DNA of 64,000 nt, taken from NCBI GenBank assembly GCA_020975725.1, contig QXJR01000009.1:124001-188000 (forward strand). Direction: 5' to 3'. The stretch's first letter is position 1. Every line of letters begins with the position of its first letter. The notes below the pieces were generated by a model, which had not been told where the DNA came from, did not search any database, and saw only the letters and a list, made by a program, of their open reading frames with translations. The translations under genes and the position numbers were made by a program. Of the stretch, positions 9,569 through 18,874 are shown piece by piece. Source of the DNA: Picocystis sp. L7 (taxonomy: Eukaryota > Chlorophyta > Picocystophyceae > Picocystales > Picocystaceae).

Positions 9569-10219
9569 ATGGTGCATCGACAGACCGCCCCGCGTGGAGG
9601 AAGGAAAGGGAAACGAACCAGATTCGATGCACTGCTCCTCGCGGCAGAAGAGCAAGAGACCAGAAGGGATGAAGACGGGATGACGCGCGGGTACGACGCC
9701 CGGCCGAAGACCAGCCTGAAAGCCAGTCAACCTTCCCACGTGGAAGAGTCCCGCCTCACAAGACTCGCACCCGCGGCGGCAAACCAAGACAACAAAGGGT
9801 CGAAGGATAGGGTACCTGCACAAGGAAACGTACCAAGAGGAAAGACTCCGGAAGAAATCAAACACATGCAGAAGGTCGTGGCAGCAGAGAAAAATCTAGG
9901 AGCGTGCCATCCGGATGTGGGGAGGGCCATCCTGGAGCTAGGCATGTACTACAACGCCCTGGGAGACATGGTGCATGCACAGAGATGCTTCCAGAGGTCC
10001 TCGCAGATACTCTCGCAGCATGGACCTGGGTCGAAATCGATGGAAGATGAATCCCCAGGCCCGGTACAAGCCATTCTGAGAGCACAGGATGGGAATCAAG
10101 CCTACCCCGTGGCCGTGCCCAAAGAAGAGATTGATGCCTCCAACTTGCCATCGAGCCCTTGTTGCGTGGAGCTCAGCAGCTCGGACCTGGTGCATAGTGT
10201 GTCGCAGCTGGTCATTTGA
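9569..10219 (+). CDS. small protein with a TPR-like helical pair, function unknown
   Basis: 216 residues if it starts at ATG 9569. The first third is basic and low-complexity. A conserved-looking block, TPEEIKHMQKVVAAEKNLG then HPDVGRAILELGMYY, and QRCFQRSSQIL resembles a kinesin-light-chain or TPR helix-turn-helix pair, usually a protein-protein contact. No catalytic motif is seen. The upstream frame is open to 8729 but is low-complexity. TGTAAATAT lies just after the stop, a green-algal type 3' signal. I do not recognise the family. Confidence 0.6.
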   Translation: MVHRQTAPRGGRKGKRTRFDALLLAAEEQETRRDEDGMTRGYDARPKTSLKASQPSHVEESRLTRLAPAAANQDNKGSKDRVPAQGNVPRGKTPEEIKHMQKVVAAEKNLGACHPDVGRAILELGMYYNALGDMVHAQRCFQRSSQILSQHGPGSKSMEDESPGPVQAILRAQDGNQAYPVAVPKEEIDASNLPSSPCCVELSSSDLVHSVSQLVI

Positions 10220-10348
10220 GTTCCACCAATGTGCCCCCATTGTAAATATGTATCGGAGTACCATTGCACGAAGTATCGAGCATCTCCCACTGCCGTCCAT
10301 TCCGGTCTGTCGCAACGGTCGATGACTCGAAGCCCATCGTCTTGTTCT

Positions 10349-10697
10349 TTATTTGCGCATCATCTTGGACAATCTTTGCAGGTGGTAGTTGAGGGAGCTC
10401 TTGTGCGTCTTCTTTTTGGCCGTCTATGGGTCGCCTCGTGCAGAACGTGTCGGGTCAGTTTCGTGGTTTCCTCGACCCTCGTTCGCTTCTCGCATCGCGT
10501 TCTTCCACTCGCCCGTCCCTTCCACGCACCGCCGCAGTCATGCATTCGTTGAGTGCCTTGATTTCTCCTTGACACTTGGAGTCGTCGAGGTTGGTTTTCT
10601 TGAAGCAGGAGATGACCGAGAGGAACTCCGGATAGCACGTCAGGTTCCGCCTCCTCGTTTTCCTGGGAATCACCTTGAGTTCCCCTGGTCCACCCAT
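10349..10697 (-). CDS. mitochondrial ribosomal protein mS37 (twin CX9C, Mrp10/CHCHD1 type), two exons
   Basis: An 80-residue CHCH-fold subunit of the mitochondrial small ribosomal subunit. Exon 1 is 10530-10697 (56 residues) and exon 2 is 10349-10423. The intron 10424-10529 starts GTGCGT, carries CTGAC and ends TAG, phase 0. Cysteines C21, C31, C42 and C52 form the twin CX9C pattern imported by the Mia40 pathway. The C-terminus KTHKSSLNYHLQRLSKMMRK is the plant mS37-type tail. If the intron is ignored, a false Arg-rich tail results and this tail is lost. The stop TAA overlaps an AATAAA. It is convergent with the TPR-like gene. Confidence 0.88.
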
Positions 10698-11094
10698 GGC
10701 GAACGCGTCCACGTGTGCTTGCTGTGCAGCACGTGTGGTGTCCACGAAGTCCCACTGGCCGCCTCAGGGTTCCGATCCCAAAGCTCGTCCAGCTCGTTGT
10801 GGGACGACCTTCGGATCCACGTTTCCTCCTACCTGCTGCGCGTGCTTTGACCTAGCCCGCAGAGGATACTTCCTAGCTTACCCACCCCTTCCTCGACGGG
10901 TCGCGCTCGAACGCGTCTCGGGGTCCCTGCGGGGGGGATCGATCGAGGTTACATTCACCGAAAACATCGGATTCGTATGAAGGAAGGGGGGAGGTGAACG
11001 AGGTTAACCTCGGGTTACATGGGTGGGCTTGTCCACTGGTCCCAGCAGTTGGCGTTCGGCGAAGGACGCCGTGCTGCGCGTGCTGCGCTTCGCC
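10698..11094. promoter_or_regulatory. divergent promoter, mS37 / PWWP gene
   Basis: About 400 bp. It contains the perfect 14-bp palindrome CGAGGTTAACCTCG at 10999-11012, 83 bp upstream of the PWWP start. GGTTAAC also occurs twice in the uL23m/3R-MYB divergent region (40657 and 40998). I see no other gene. Confidence 0.45.
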
Positions 11095-12830
11095 ATGGAG
11101 TTGAAGACGAGCGAGGAGCTGAGCGTGGGCGATTACGTGTTTGCGAAGATGAAGGGGTATCCGACCTGGCCCGCCCAGGTGCGTCCTTGCGGAACGAAGG
11201 AGGCGAATGCTGGAACGAAAGCGGAAGAGGAGCTGACGAGCATGGACGTCCACGCTGCCGTCCGGTGGGAAACCTGCAGATTATCGATCCGCCCGAAGGG
11301 AAAGTAGAACCTTCCAAGAAGTTCGCCGTGTACTTCTTCGGCACGAAAGAGCTCGGGTTCCTGAAACCAGGAGATCTCGAAGATGCGAGAAACGAAGCCC
11401 TGAAGAAACGGCTGCAGGCGCAGCACAGGAAGAAGAAACAGTGGAGAATGGGGTTGGAAGAAATGATGCTGCAGATGCTACGCGAAGAGGAAGGACTAGT
11501 TCAGAGAGAGGAAGATGGAGAAGCGGATGGCAATGATCGAGGGGCGGAGAGCCAAGGCGCCCTCCTGGAACTCGCCGTCGCAGCAAAGGAAGCAGACACC
11601 GGCCAGGAAAAGAGGAAAAGAGACGTCAAGACCGAGGCAAACAAGGTGACGAAGAATAAGAAGGCGAAGAAAGAGAAAGAGAAAGGAAAGCAAGACACGA
11701 GGGGGACCGCCTCCACGGATCCGCAGATGGAAAAGAAGCTGGTCGAAACCGAAGACGTCCCGCCAGCGGAATTCGTCGAAGGTGAAGCTCTTGCATCAGG
11801 ACCGCTCCCACCAGACGCACAGGCTGTCCTCCATTTGAAGGAGGTAATCAGAGATCGCCTGGCAGCATTCGAGGAAAATAGCATCAAGTCCCACAAAGCA
11901 GAAGAAAAAGCAGAGCAAGCTATGAGAAAGGCCATGAAGCTCCAGAATGAGTCGGAGCTAGCAAAGAAAGCTCTTCGCCAAGATGCACGGGAGCTGGAAG
12001 AAATCCTGAGAAGACTAGGGCAGGAAAAGGTCACCATTGAAGTGCTTGAGTCTACCAACATCGGCATTGCTGTTAAGAAGTGGAGGAAAAAGGAGCTGAA
12101 GGACCCGATGCTTGCCGGTGCTGCTGACGTTTGCAAGCAAATCCTCGGAAAATGGATGGGACTCATCACGGTGTCTCCGAAAGACAGCACCATGCACAGG
12201 AAAGGCACAGAAAACCACGTGAAGAAGGATGCAGAACACGAAGGAATTTCCAACACGGAGGGGGCAGCCGAGGTCGGTGCGGAACCGTTAGGGGAATGGA
12301 ATGATGCCGAGCGCGAAACGACCCCTCCTACCTTAGACGATTCAGAGAAGGGCACCCAAGCCCCGGAAGCACCGATACAGCAGAGGACGGAACAAGTGGA
12401 ATATCACCCGCGACCCCCGTCCACTCCAAAGGTGGAGAAGGGAGTAACGCCTGGGGGCGAAGAACTGAAGGACTTATTGACTGAAGCACACCGAATGCAA
12501 GGGGATCCTGTCAAGCCAAGCGTCCAAGAACGCTTCGAAATTTCAACGGGATCTACACTACGTGATAAGGGTAGGAAAATTTTGAAGAGACATATACAAG
12601 ACATTGATAAAGTGGGGGCTGGTGTACGTGCCCTTGAGCTGACTATGGACTTAGAGCAAGAGCTTTGCAAGCACCTAGGCGTGAATGCCGGTGAAGAGCC
12701 CGGGAGGGCATACAAGTTGCTTGTGCAGGCTGTGTGCAACCGTCTTGATGGGAATCTGGGGCACAAACTTTTGTCTGGAGGGGTTGCACCCAAGGAAATG
12801 GTGAGGCTAAGTACACAATTCTCGAGATAG
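11095..12830 (+). CDS. PWWP-domain chromatin protein with TFIIS N-terminal-like and TFIIS central-like domains, two exons
   Basis: Predicted nuclear chromatin reader, 544 residues. Exon 1 is 11095-11178 and exon 2 is 11280-12830; the 101-bp intron starts GTGCGT, has CTGAC and ends GCAG, phase 0. The PWWP domain spans the junction: GDYVFAKMKGYPTWPAQ then KKFAVYFFGTKELGFL. A Lys/Glu-rich coiled region follows. At about 330-380 the text VLESTNIGIAVKKWRK resembles the LEDGF IBD/TFIIS N-terminal fold. The last 110 residues (DKGRKILKRHI, then YKLLVQAVCNRLDGN, HKLLSGGVAPKEM) resemble the TFIIS central domain. PWWP plus the first helical domain recalls LEDGF/HDGF; adding the TFIIS middle domain is unusual. 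No zinc ribbon is present, so it is not TFIIS itself. Confidence 0.82.
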
Positions 12831-12956
12831 AACACTTGGTAAGTATTGAAGTCCACTGATGTGAAGGCAATGTAACCAGCACCATTTTTGTTCCTGTCCA
12901 ACTATTCGCGCACCCTTTTATTCTGCATCCATGATGGTTTGGATTGACCAGCGTCC

Positions 12957-13949
12957 TCACTGCGCAGCGGCAATGATGTTCCTACGTGCGCTTGTGAAGG
13001 CAGCAATGACATCTCCGAGCTGAATTTTTTCAGATGTACCGTAGGCCAAACGGTGTTCTACGCTTGCAAGCACATCCACCAGGTCCATCCTGACCGTCTG
13101 TGGGATGCTGAGGCGGAAGACCCAGGGGTGTAACTCCGTCACCAGATCTGCCAGCGCCAGCCCCTTTGCAAGCTTGAGTTTGCTTATTTTTTCGTATGCA
13201 TCCTGGATGCTGTCGTTGAGTAAGAAACCCACGATGGCTTCGATGTCTTTGGGCAAGGGGTTTCCTGTGCAGGTGTAGACCCCTTCTTCGGTGACCTTAT
13301 CGTGCGCGAGATAGGTGGACTGCAACACGTTGAGGGCTTTCCTCATGTCCCCTCTGCTGATTGCGCAGACCGCTTCGAGCCCGTCTTTCTCGACCGGCAC
13401 GCTCTCTCGATTGGCCACGTACTCCAACCTCTCGAGCACGCAATCGGGGGATAGCGGCGCGAAACGGAATCGCGTGCATCTGGATTGCAGGGCTGGGATG
13501 ATCCGGCTGACGTAGTTGCAGATGAGGCAGAACCTGGTGCTTCGGGTGTACTTTTCGATGATCCTTCGGAGTGCGAATTGAGCGTCTTTCGTCATGGCAT
13601 CGCACTCGTCGAGGATGACCAGTTTGTATCCCGTGCTGAAGATCCTCCTGGTGCTGGCGAACTCTTGGATCTGATGTCTCACCACGTTGATCCCGCGATC
13701 GTCGGATGCATTGAGCTCGAGTGTCATGCTCTGGTACGAGTTGCCGTACATTTCCTTGGCCACAGCAAGCACGGTGGACGTTTTCCCGGTCCCTGGCGGT
13801 CCATACAGCAGCAAGTGTGGCAGTCGATTGGCCCTCGTGAGCTTCCCGATCGTCTCCACGATCTCTTTGTGCGCGGCTACGTCCTCCAAACGTTTCGGAC
13901 GGTACTTCTCCACCCACACGTCCTCCCTCGCGGACCCTTCCGTCGCCAT
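12957..13949 (-). CDS. RFC5: replication factor C small subunit (RFC5; yeast Rfc3)
   Basis: A 330-residue AAA+ clamp-loader subunit that helps load PCNA at primer ends in the nucleus. It has WVEKYRPKRL near the start, Walker A GPPGTGKT at 50-57, Walker B LDECD near 114-118 and the arginine-finger motif SRC at 157-159. Among the four small subunits the sequence best fits human RFC5/plant RFC3 (FASTRRIF, NYVSRIIPALQSRCTRF, TCTGNPLPKDI). The start at 13949 is the first ATG; the upstream open frame begins only with TTG. It is convergent with the PWWP gene, 126 bp apart. Confidence 0.95.
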   Translation of the reverse strand: MATEGSAREDVWVEKYRPKRLEDVAAHKEIVETIGKLTRANRLPHLLLYGPPGTGKTSTVLAVAKEMYGNSYQSMTLELNASDDRGINVVRHQIQEFASTRRIFSTGYKLVILDECDAMTKDAQFALRRIIEKYTRSTRFCLICNYVSRIIPALQSRCTRFRFAPLSPDCVLERLEYVANRESVPVEKDGLEAVCAISRGDMRKALNVLQSTYLAHDKVTEEGVYTCTGNPLPKDIEAIVGFLLNDSIQDAYEKISKLKLAKGLALADLVTELHPWVFRLSIPQTVRMDLVDVLASVEHRLAYGTSEKIQLGDVIAAFTSARRNIIAAAQ

Positions 13950-14208
13950 GTTCGACACCGCGCGGCCGTCCAACCTGCTTCACCCTTCGTCGATTCTGGC
14001 GGGAAACGCCTGGGTCCTCTCCCCCTTCCACATCCACCCCCACCGAGGGGGATCGCCTACGACCGCCCCTGTAGCAGTCGCGCTCGTTTGGGCCCTCTCG
14101 GTGTTCTTTCGGGGGCAAGATCTCGATGGAAAGGGAGCAAGGATATCGATGTTGCATCGAACGCTTGGGAGGGGGAGGAGGAGACCGAGACGCGCCATTG
14201 GCGGTGCG

Positions 14209-14940
14209 ATGGCCACGCGCATGACGCGCGCTTTTGTGCGTGCTGGAGCCCCTCCCTCCCGTCCTTCGACGTCCAGGAAGGGAGAGAACGGGAAGAAGAA
14301 GCTGGAAGAGATCGCACAAGGGGATTTTCTCACGGGACGGGTGCGCAAGGTGCTGGAACATGGACTCGTGGTCAACGTCAAGGCCGAAGTGGACGCACTG
14401 CTGCATCAAAACGAACTCGACAAGGACAAGGACAGGTTCGATGACTTCAAGAAAGGACAGCAGATGGTGGCGCGGGTGAAGGAAGTCGATCGGAAGAGAA
14501 AAAAACTCCAGCTGACGTTGCGAAACGGTGGATACGTGGAATGGAGACGGATCAAAGCACGACACCTGCAACAAGGCAAGGTCTACTCCGGCGTCGTGAA
14601 GAAGCTCAAAGCAACACCGGACGAAGACGGGTGGTTGAGAGTCCGGGAAGCATTCGTCGACATCGGGGCGCAGTGCGATGCGCACCTGGCCAGTGCGCAA
14701 GGGGTGCCTGGTGTCGGCACACCAGTCCAAGTTCGGATCTTACCTGGCGGAACCGATCCGGAACTGGTGCGCGTGCGAAGGAGAGTCTCGGCAGTGCTCG
14801 TCGTGGATGTCGAAGGAGAGGGGACTCCGCAAGAAGAGGAGCAACAAACGACAACGACGGAACATCCACGTGTGGAGGAGGTGGAAGAAGAAGAAGTAGA
14901 CGAACTGGACAAGTACGACTACCTCGATGATATCTACTGA
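14209..14940 (+). CDS. S1 RNA-binding-domain protein, probably organellar
   Basis: 243 residues. A clear S1 domain lies at about 35-105 ([20 protein letters not shown], then [20 protein letters not shown]). A second, degenerate OB-like unit follows (about 120-190, [11 protein letters not shown]), then a strongly acidic tail ending [10 protein letters not shown]. The N-terminus is Arg/Ser/Pro-rich with few acids, which suits a chloroplast or mitochondrial presequence. It is shorter than ribosomal protein bS1 and plastid EF-Ts fusions. An earlier ATG near 14150 is possible. Role inferred: RNA binding in organelle translation. It is divergent from RFC5 and convergent with PheRS, only 39 bp between stops. 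Confidence 0.8.
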   Translation: MATRMTRAFVRAGAPPSRPSTSRKGENGKKKLEEIAQGDFLTGRVRKVLEHGLVVNVKAEVDALLHQNELDKDKDRFDDFKKGQQMVARVKEVDRKRKKLQLTLRNGGYVEWRRIKARHLQQGKVYSGVVKKLKATPDEDGWLRVREAFVDIGAQCDAHLASAQGVPGVGTPVQVRILPGGTDPELVRVRRRVSAVLVVDVEGEGTPQEEEQQTTTTEHPRVEEVEEEEVDELDKYDYLDDIY

Positions 14941-14979
14941 ATCAAGAGCGCAAACGCGTTACACACCCAACCACATCAT

Positions 14980-16557
14980 TCACATGTTGATCCGACATAT
15001 CGGGTTCTCCTTTATCATGGAGAGGTTCACTTTGTGGCTGAACAGGTCTCGAATGTTGTCGTACTCGTACAGAATCATGGTGGGCCTCTCTACGCCCAAG
15101 CCCCACGCTATCACCGAGCAGTCCTCAGGAAGACCCATTGGCCGTAGCATCTCCGGACGGAACATGCCAGAGTTACCTACCTCCACCCACTTGCCTAACG
15201 CTTCGTGGTAACTGAAGATTTCCATGCTCGGCTCTGTGTAAGGGTTGTAAGCAGGCTTGAAACGTAGCTTGGGAAGACCCAAACGTGCAAAAAAATCCCG
15301 CAAAACGCCGATTAAGTCCGCCAACGACAGGCCCCTGTCGCAGATGAGACCCTCTACTTGGTGAAATTCTGCCAAATGCGTTCTGTCTACAGCTTCGTTC
15401 CTAAAGACGCGGTCGATACTGAAGTACTTTGCAGGCCTGAACCCTTCTTGCGCCAGTTTGTACAGCATACGTGAGCTGACGGCAGTGGTGTGTGTTCGTA
15501 GCAAATTCTTCTCTGCTTCGCTTCGCTTCCAATTGTAGCCATACCCAAAGCTTCCGAACCCCCCGTTCTCGTGCGTGTCCCGTACTCGCTCCAGGTATTC
15601 CTCAGGAAAAGTCGTGCACTTTGCTGGATGTGAGAGGAAAAATGTGTCATGTGCATCCCGTGCAGGATGTTGCTGGGGCTGAAACAGGGCGTCAAAATTC
15701 CAAAAGCTGCTTTCCACATAGTTATTCGTAGGCATCTCTTCGAAACCCATCTGCAGAAATATCTTGCGGAATTGGGTCCTCACCTTGAGCAGGGGGTGCA
15801 AGTGACCTCCACGGACCTCCGTCCCCAGGGCTTTGAAGTTGTACTCCTTGAACTCTTGCGCTCTCCATGTGCCATTCTGTATCATCTCAAAGGTGAGGTC
15901 CGTGGCTTTCTTTTTTTTCTCCAGAGCAAACTCTGGTCCTTTAGTGAGCAGAAAAGTGGTCCATGTCTCCAGTGCCACGAGCTTGCGCTTCTTCAGCCCG
16001 TCGATGTCTGTGGAGGGTAGTTGTTCGTTTTGTTCCACAGCCTTGAGCATGGGCAGGACGATGTCCTCCGCATCATCGGCGATCCTTTTGATCAGGGGCT
16101 CTCCACCGCTTTTGTCCACGGCAATCCACTTCTTTTGCATCGCTTGCTTGAATCCAATGTCGGCTGCCTTTCCCACCGCGGCCTTCAAAGCAGCAAGTGA
16201 GATCCCCTCGGGCTTGACCGCCTCGTAGACGATGGTTTCGGGCATTTTCCCTTGTTTTACATTGAGTTTTGCTTCATCCGTGAGTGCCCATTTCGAATGT
16301 TTCACTTCCTGGATCATCATCGCCATCGTCAGCGCCGCTTTCTACCGCGATTCCTCGTTCCTCGTCGCTGGACCGGTAATAATTCGGGTGCGCACCTGTG
16401 CTTCCACCATTTCGTGCGCTGCCAAGGACTTGACGACGCCCACGAGGACGGCGTGTTCCCATCCTTTCTCCTTGGCCAAAGCACCGGAGTCGATGGGCTC
16501 GTTCGTCTCCAAGAGCGCGCGCAACACCGATGTGTCCATGGCGCCGCCGTCGGCCAT
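14980..16557 (-). CDS. FARSA: cytosolic phenylalanine-tRNA ligase alpha subunit, two exons
   Basis: 496-residue catalytic subunit of cytosolic PheRS, a class II synthetase that works as an alpha2beta2 tetramer. Exon 1 is 16396-16557 ([20 protein letters not shown], the winged-helix start) and exon 2 is 14980-16308. The 87-bp intron starts GTGCGC, carries CTGAC and ends CCAG, phase 0. Class II motif 2 appears as [17 protein letters not shown] and motif 3 as [10 protein letters not shown]. The tail [10 protein letters not shown] fits the family. Reading the long frame alone loses the first 54 residues, including the tRNA-binding domain. It is divergent from HCAR with 185 bp between starts. Confidence 0.93.
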
Positions 16558-16624
16558 CGTCTGTGGAACCGATCCATTCGACCGAACAAAACGGGACATC
16601 GCGTGCCGATGCCGGGGAGGATGT

Positions 16625-16633
16625 TATATTATC
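16625..16633 (+). promoter_or_regulatory. TATA-like element TATATTATC in the PheRS / HCAR divergent promoter
   Basis: An isolated AT-rich patch in GC-rich DNA, 110 bp before the HCAR ATG. The identical 9-mer stands 46 bp before the DHHC gene start (49485-49493), which supports a promoter role. Direction could also serve PheRS. Confidence 0.4.
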
Positions 16634-16742
16634 TGTCATACGACTCCTCGACGGGACACGAAAAAGGGTGGGTCGGACCTTGGGTTCGGACCGGGGTGCC
16701 CTTCGGGTTCGAACCTGAGCTCCGATCCGTAGGACGTTCCCA

Positions 16743-18176
16743 ATGGGCTACGTTTCCTTTTCGATCGGGAGACGATCGGAGATGGCGACCCCGGGTCTTC
16801 GGGTCTTCCCCGGATTGGAAAGGGGAACCCGAGGCCCGGTCAGACCCGCGATGGCGTCGGGACGAGGGTTGGGACATGGCGGGAAGGCGGCGTTGGCGGG
16901 AACGCCCCGTGCGGATTGGCGGGAAACGTCCCGACCGGTGCCACCTGGCGGAAGGTATCCCGCAGGGGAGCACTGCAGCCGCTGTGGACTGTGCGACACG
17001 TATTACGTGGCCCACGTGGGTACGGCATGTGCTTTTTTAGGGGACGGGATGGCCAAAGTAGAACGAATGGAAGCAAGTGTCCACGGGAGAGAGAGGCAAG
17101 ACGATAGGTTCGGCGTCCAGGAACAGGTGATGGTGGCCAAGAAACGCGTGCCTGTGCCTGGAGCCCAATGGACGGGCGTGGTGACCGCCGTGGCCATCGA
17201 GATGCTGCGTACGGGTAAAGTGGAAGCAGTGGTGTGCGTGCAAAGCCAAGATGACGATCGATTCGCACCCAAAGTGGTGGTGGCCACCACGCCGGAAGAT
17301 ATCATGAAGTCGAAGGGGGTCAAACCTACCTTGGCACCGAACTTGGACGTCCTAGCCACCATCGAAGCCATGCAAGTGAAGAAGCTGCTCTTCATTGGTG
17401 TCGGGTGCCAAGTCCAGGCACTCAGGGCGATTGAACCCTATCTACAGCTGGAAAAGCTGTATGTCTTGGGAACCAATTGTGTAGACAATGGGACTAGAGC
17501 AGGGTTAGATAAGTTCCTGCAAAAAGCAAGCCGTTCCCCTGCGACTGTCCAGCACTACGAGTTCATGCAAGATTACAAGGTCCATTTCAAGCACTTCAAC
17601 GGATGGGTGGAGAGGGTCCCGTACTTCTGTCTACCGGCCAATGAACTGAAAGACGTGATAGCAAACTCCTGCTACAGCTGTTTTGACTACACGAATGGCC
17701 TGGCTGACCTTGTGGTGGGATACATGGGTGTACCCTACCAAGGAGGTTCGATGGCCAGCCACCCACAGTACATCACTGCACGCAATAGCAAAGGTATAGA
17801 AATGCTGGGTACAATCAAGGACGAGTTGGATGCAACACCAGTAGTTGATGAGGGGGACAGGAAGCAGTTTGTATTGCAGACAGTGATTGCGGATGACAAT
17901 GCAACGCTGGGTTTAGCCAAACAGGGGCCTATGCCGCGTTTCCTGGGCAATGCCCTTTCAGCTTTGTTGGGATGGATAGGTCCTAAGGGCCTGGAGTTTG
18001 CTAGGTACTCGATCGACTATCACACAATCAGAAACTACTTGTATGTTAGGAGGAATTTTCCGAAGGAGTTTGCAGAGAACGCCATCCCATCTTATGCAAA
18101 ACGAATCGTCAAGGAGTATGACAACGATGGTTTGATTGAACAAAGACTACGACTAGGCAAGGAGGATCCATGCTGA
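16743..18176 (+). CDS. HCAR: 7-hydroxymethyl chlorophyll a reductase
   Basis: Chloroplast flavin/iron-sulfur enzyme that reduces 7-hydroxymethyl chlorophyll a to chlorophyll a, the last step from chlorophyll b to a. 477 residues from ATG 16743, or 464 from ATG 16782. The first 60 residues are Arg/Gly/Pro-rich and serve as transit peptide. Family blocks are near-identical to the plant enzyme: SRPVPPGGRYPAGEHCSRCG, CDTYYVAHV, GAQWTGVVTAVAIEML, GVGCQVQALRAIE, GTNCVDNGTRAGLDKFL and SCYSCFDYTNGLADLVVGYM. The cysteines of CSRCGLC and NSCYSC are the likely cluster ligands. The gene marks the organism as a chlorophyll a/b phototroph of the green lineage. TGTAAATATT near 18471 is a candidate 3' signal. 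Confidence 0.96.
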   Translation: MGYVSFSIGRRSEMATPGLRVFPGLERGTRGPVRPAMASGRGLGHGGKAALAGTPRADWRETSRPVPPGGRYPAGEHCSRCGLCDTYYVAHVGTACAFLGDGMAKVERMEASVHGRERQDDRFGVQEQVMVAKKRVPVPGAQWTGVVTAVAIEMLRTGKVEAVVCVQSQDDDRFAPKVVVATTPEDIMKSKGVKPTLAPNLDVLATIEAMQVKKLLFIGVGCQVQALRAIEPYLQLEKLYVLGTNCVDNGTRAGLDKFLQKASRSPATVQHYEFMQDYKVHFKHFNGWVERVPYFCLPANELKDVIANSCYSCFDYTNGLADLVVGYMGVPYQGGSMASHPQYITARNSKGIEMLGTIKDELDATPVVDEGDRKQFVLQTVIADDNATLGLAKQGPMPRFLGNALSALLGWIGPKGLEFARYSIDYHTIRNYLYVRRNFPKEFAENAIPSYAKRIVKEYDNDGLIEQRLRLGKEDPC

Positions 18177-18483
18177 CTCCCAGGCAATTCATAGAGGCAT
18201 GTCTAAGCATCAGCAGGGTGAGGCAGAATTGGCATCCGTTAGACATGGGAATTCCACTCTTGCAGAATTCGCTCAGTGCACGATAACAATACGTAAATCA
18301 GCATAATGGCCTTAGCATTTCAGGGTGAGTTTACCACCCTGGCGACACAGGTGCTGCTGCCTTGCGTTTTTATGTCTTTGGTCATTGTTTATTTGCTGCC
18401 TCGAGGGTCATCTAAGACACAGCATCCAGACTGTGTTGGCCCTCTCTGTCATTGGCCACCTCACAAGCATCTGTAAATATTGG

Positions 18484-18490
18484 TATAAAA
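18484..18490 (+). promoter_or_regulatory. TATA box of the snoRNA host transcript
   Basis: TATAAAA stands about 30 bp before a short stretch that ends in the perfect splice donor AAG/GTAAGT. With the snoRNA-bearing introns downstream it suggests a separate RNA polymerase II unit. Confidence 0.5.
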
Positions 18491-18567
18491 ACTCAAGCTA
18501 GATCAAGCCTCATTTGTGCAAGGTAAGTTGTCTGCGTGTATGCTGCACTGATGCAAGGTACAGTAAT

Positions 18568-18650
18568 GCCTTTGATGAGAACCGGGAAATCCAACGCTTA
18601 CTTGTTGAACACGACAATGGTGACTAATCCTTGAGCTGTGGTACTGAGGC
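18568..18650 (+). ncRNA. box C/D snoRNA, candidate 25S rRNA guide
   Basis: Box C TGATGA at 18573-18578 and box D CTGA at 18644-18647, flanked by GCC/GGC that can pair. The internal stretch AATCCAACGCTTAC (about 18588-18601) is complementary to the conserved large-subunit rRNA sequence GTAAGCGTTGGATT. It stands before a degenerate D' box. By the box+5 rule the target is in the GCG of that sequence, which is where yeast snR48 guides methylation (from memory). The second guide, before box D, was not matched. Confidence 0.65.
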
Positions 18651-18790
18651 CTTTCCTCGACGCGTCGTTCATAACAACGTGGGAGCAAGAATGGCTGACA
18701 TGTCTATTTGCTCTGTAGTTTGATTATATTGTTGGAGTTGATACTGTACATGTAAAGGTAAGCTAGTCTCGCAAGCCTTTGCCTTGTCCT

Positions 18791-18860
18791 GGCGCAATGA
18801 GGAAAAGTTTGTCGGATTTTCAATGAAGAAAGTAATAACCTCCTACTCATTCTGAGTGCC
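18791..18860 (+). ncRNA. box C/D snoRNA, candidate 25S rRNA guide
   Basis: 70 nt closed by a 5-bp terminal stem GGCGC/GTGCC. Box C is ATGAGGA (one change from consensus), C' is ATGAAGA and box D is CTGA at 18852-18855. The stretch CCTCCTACTCAT just before box D is complementary to the large-subunit rRNA sequence ATGAGTAGGAGG, known from plant 25S rRNA. The fifth nucleotide before box D would place the methyl on the A of TGA. Complementarity was judged from memory, not by alignment. Confidence 0.65.
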
Positions 18861-18874
18861 TTGGACAATGTTTT

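Noticed and set aside
8105-9865. 586- and 334-residue minus-strand frames between the RNase II and TPR genes
   Set aside because: Shadow and GC-rich spacer composition, no domain, and one overlaps the RNase C-terminus antisense.
11019-12830. Frameshift inside the PWWP domain
   Set aside because: A GTGCGT donor, CTGAC and GCAG acceptor restore the domain exactly; splicing is simpler than an error.
14980-16326. PheRS alpha as a truncated single-exon gene
   Set aside because: The missing N-terminus is found just upstream, in phase, across an intron with all three splice signals.
18503-18688. Small minus-strand ORF over the snoRNA host gene
   Set aside because: It is antisense to the snoRNA boxes and has no conserved features.
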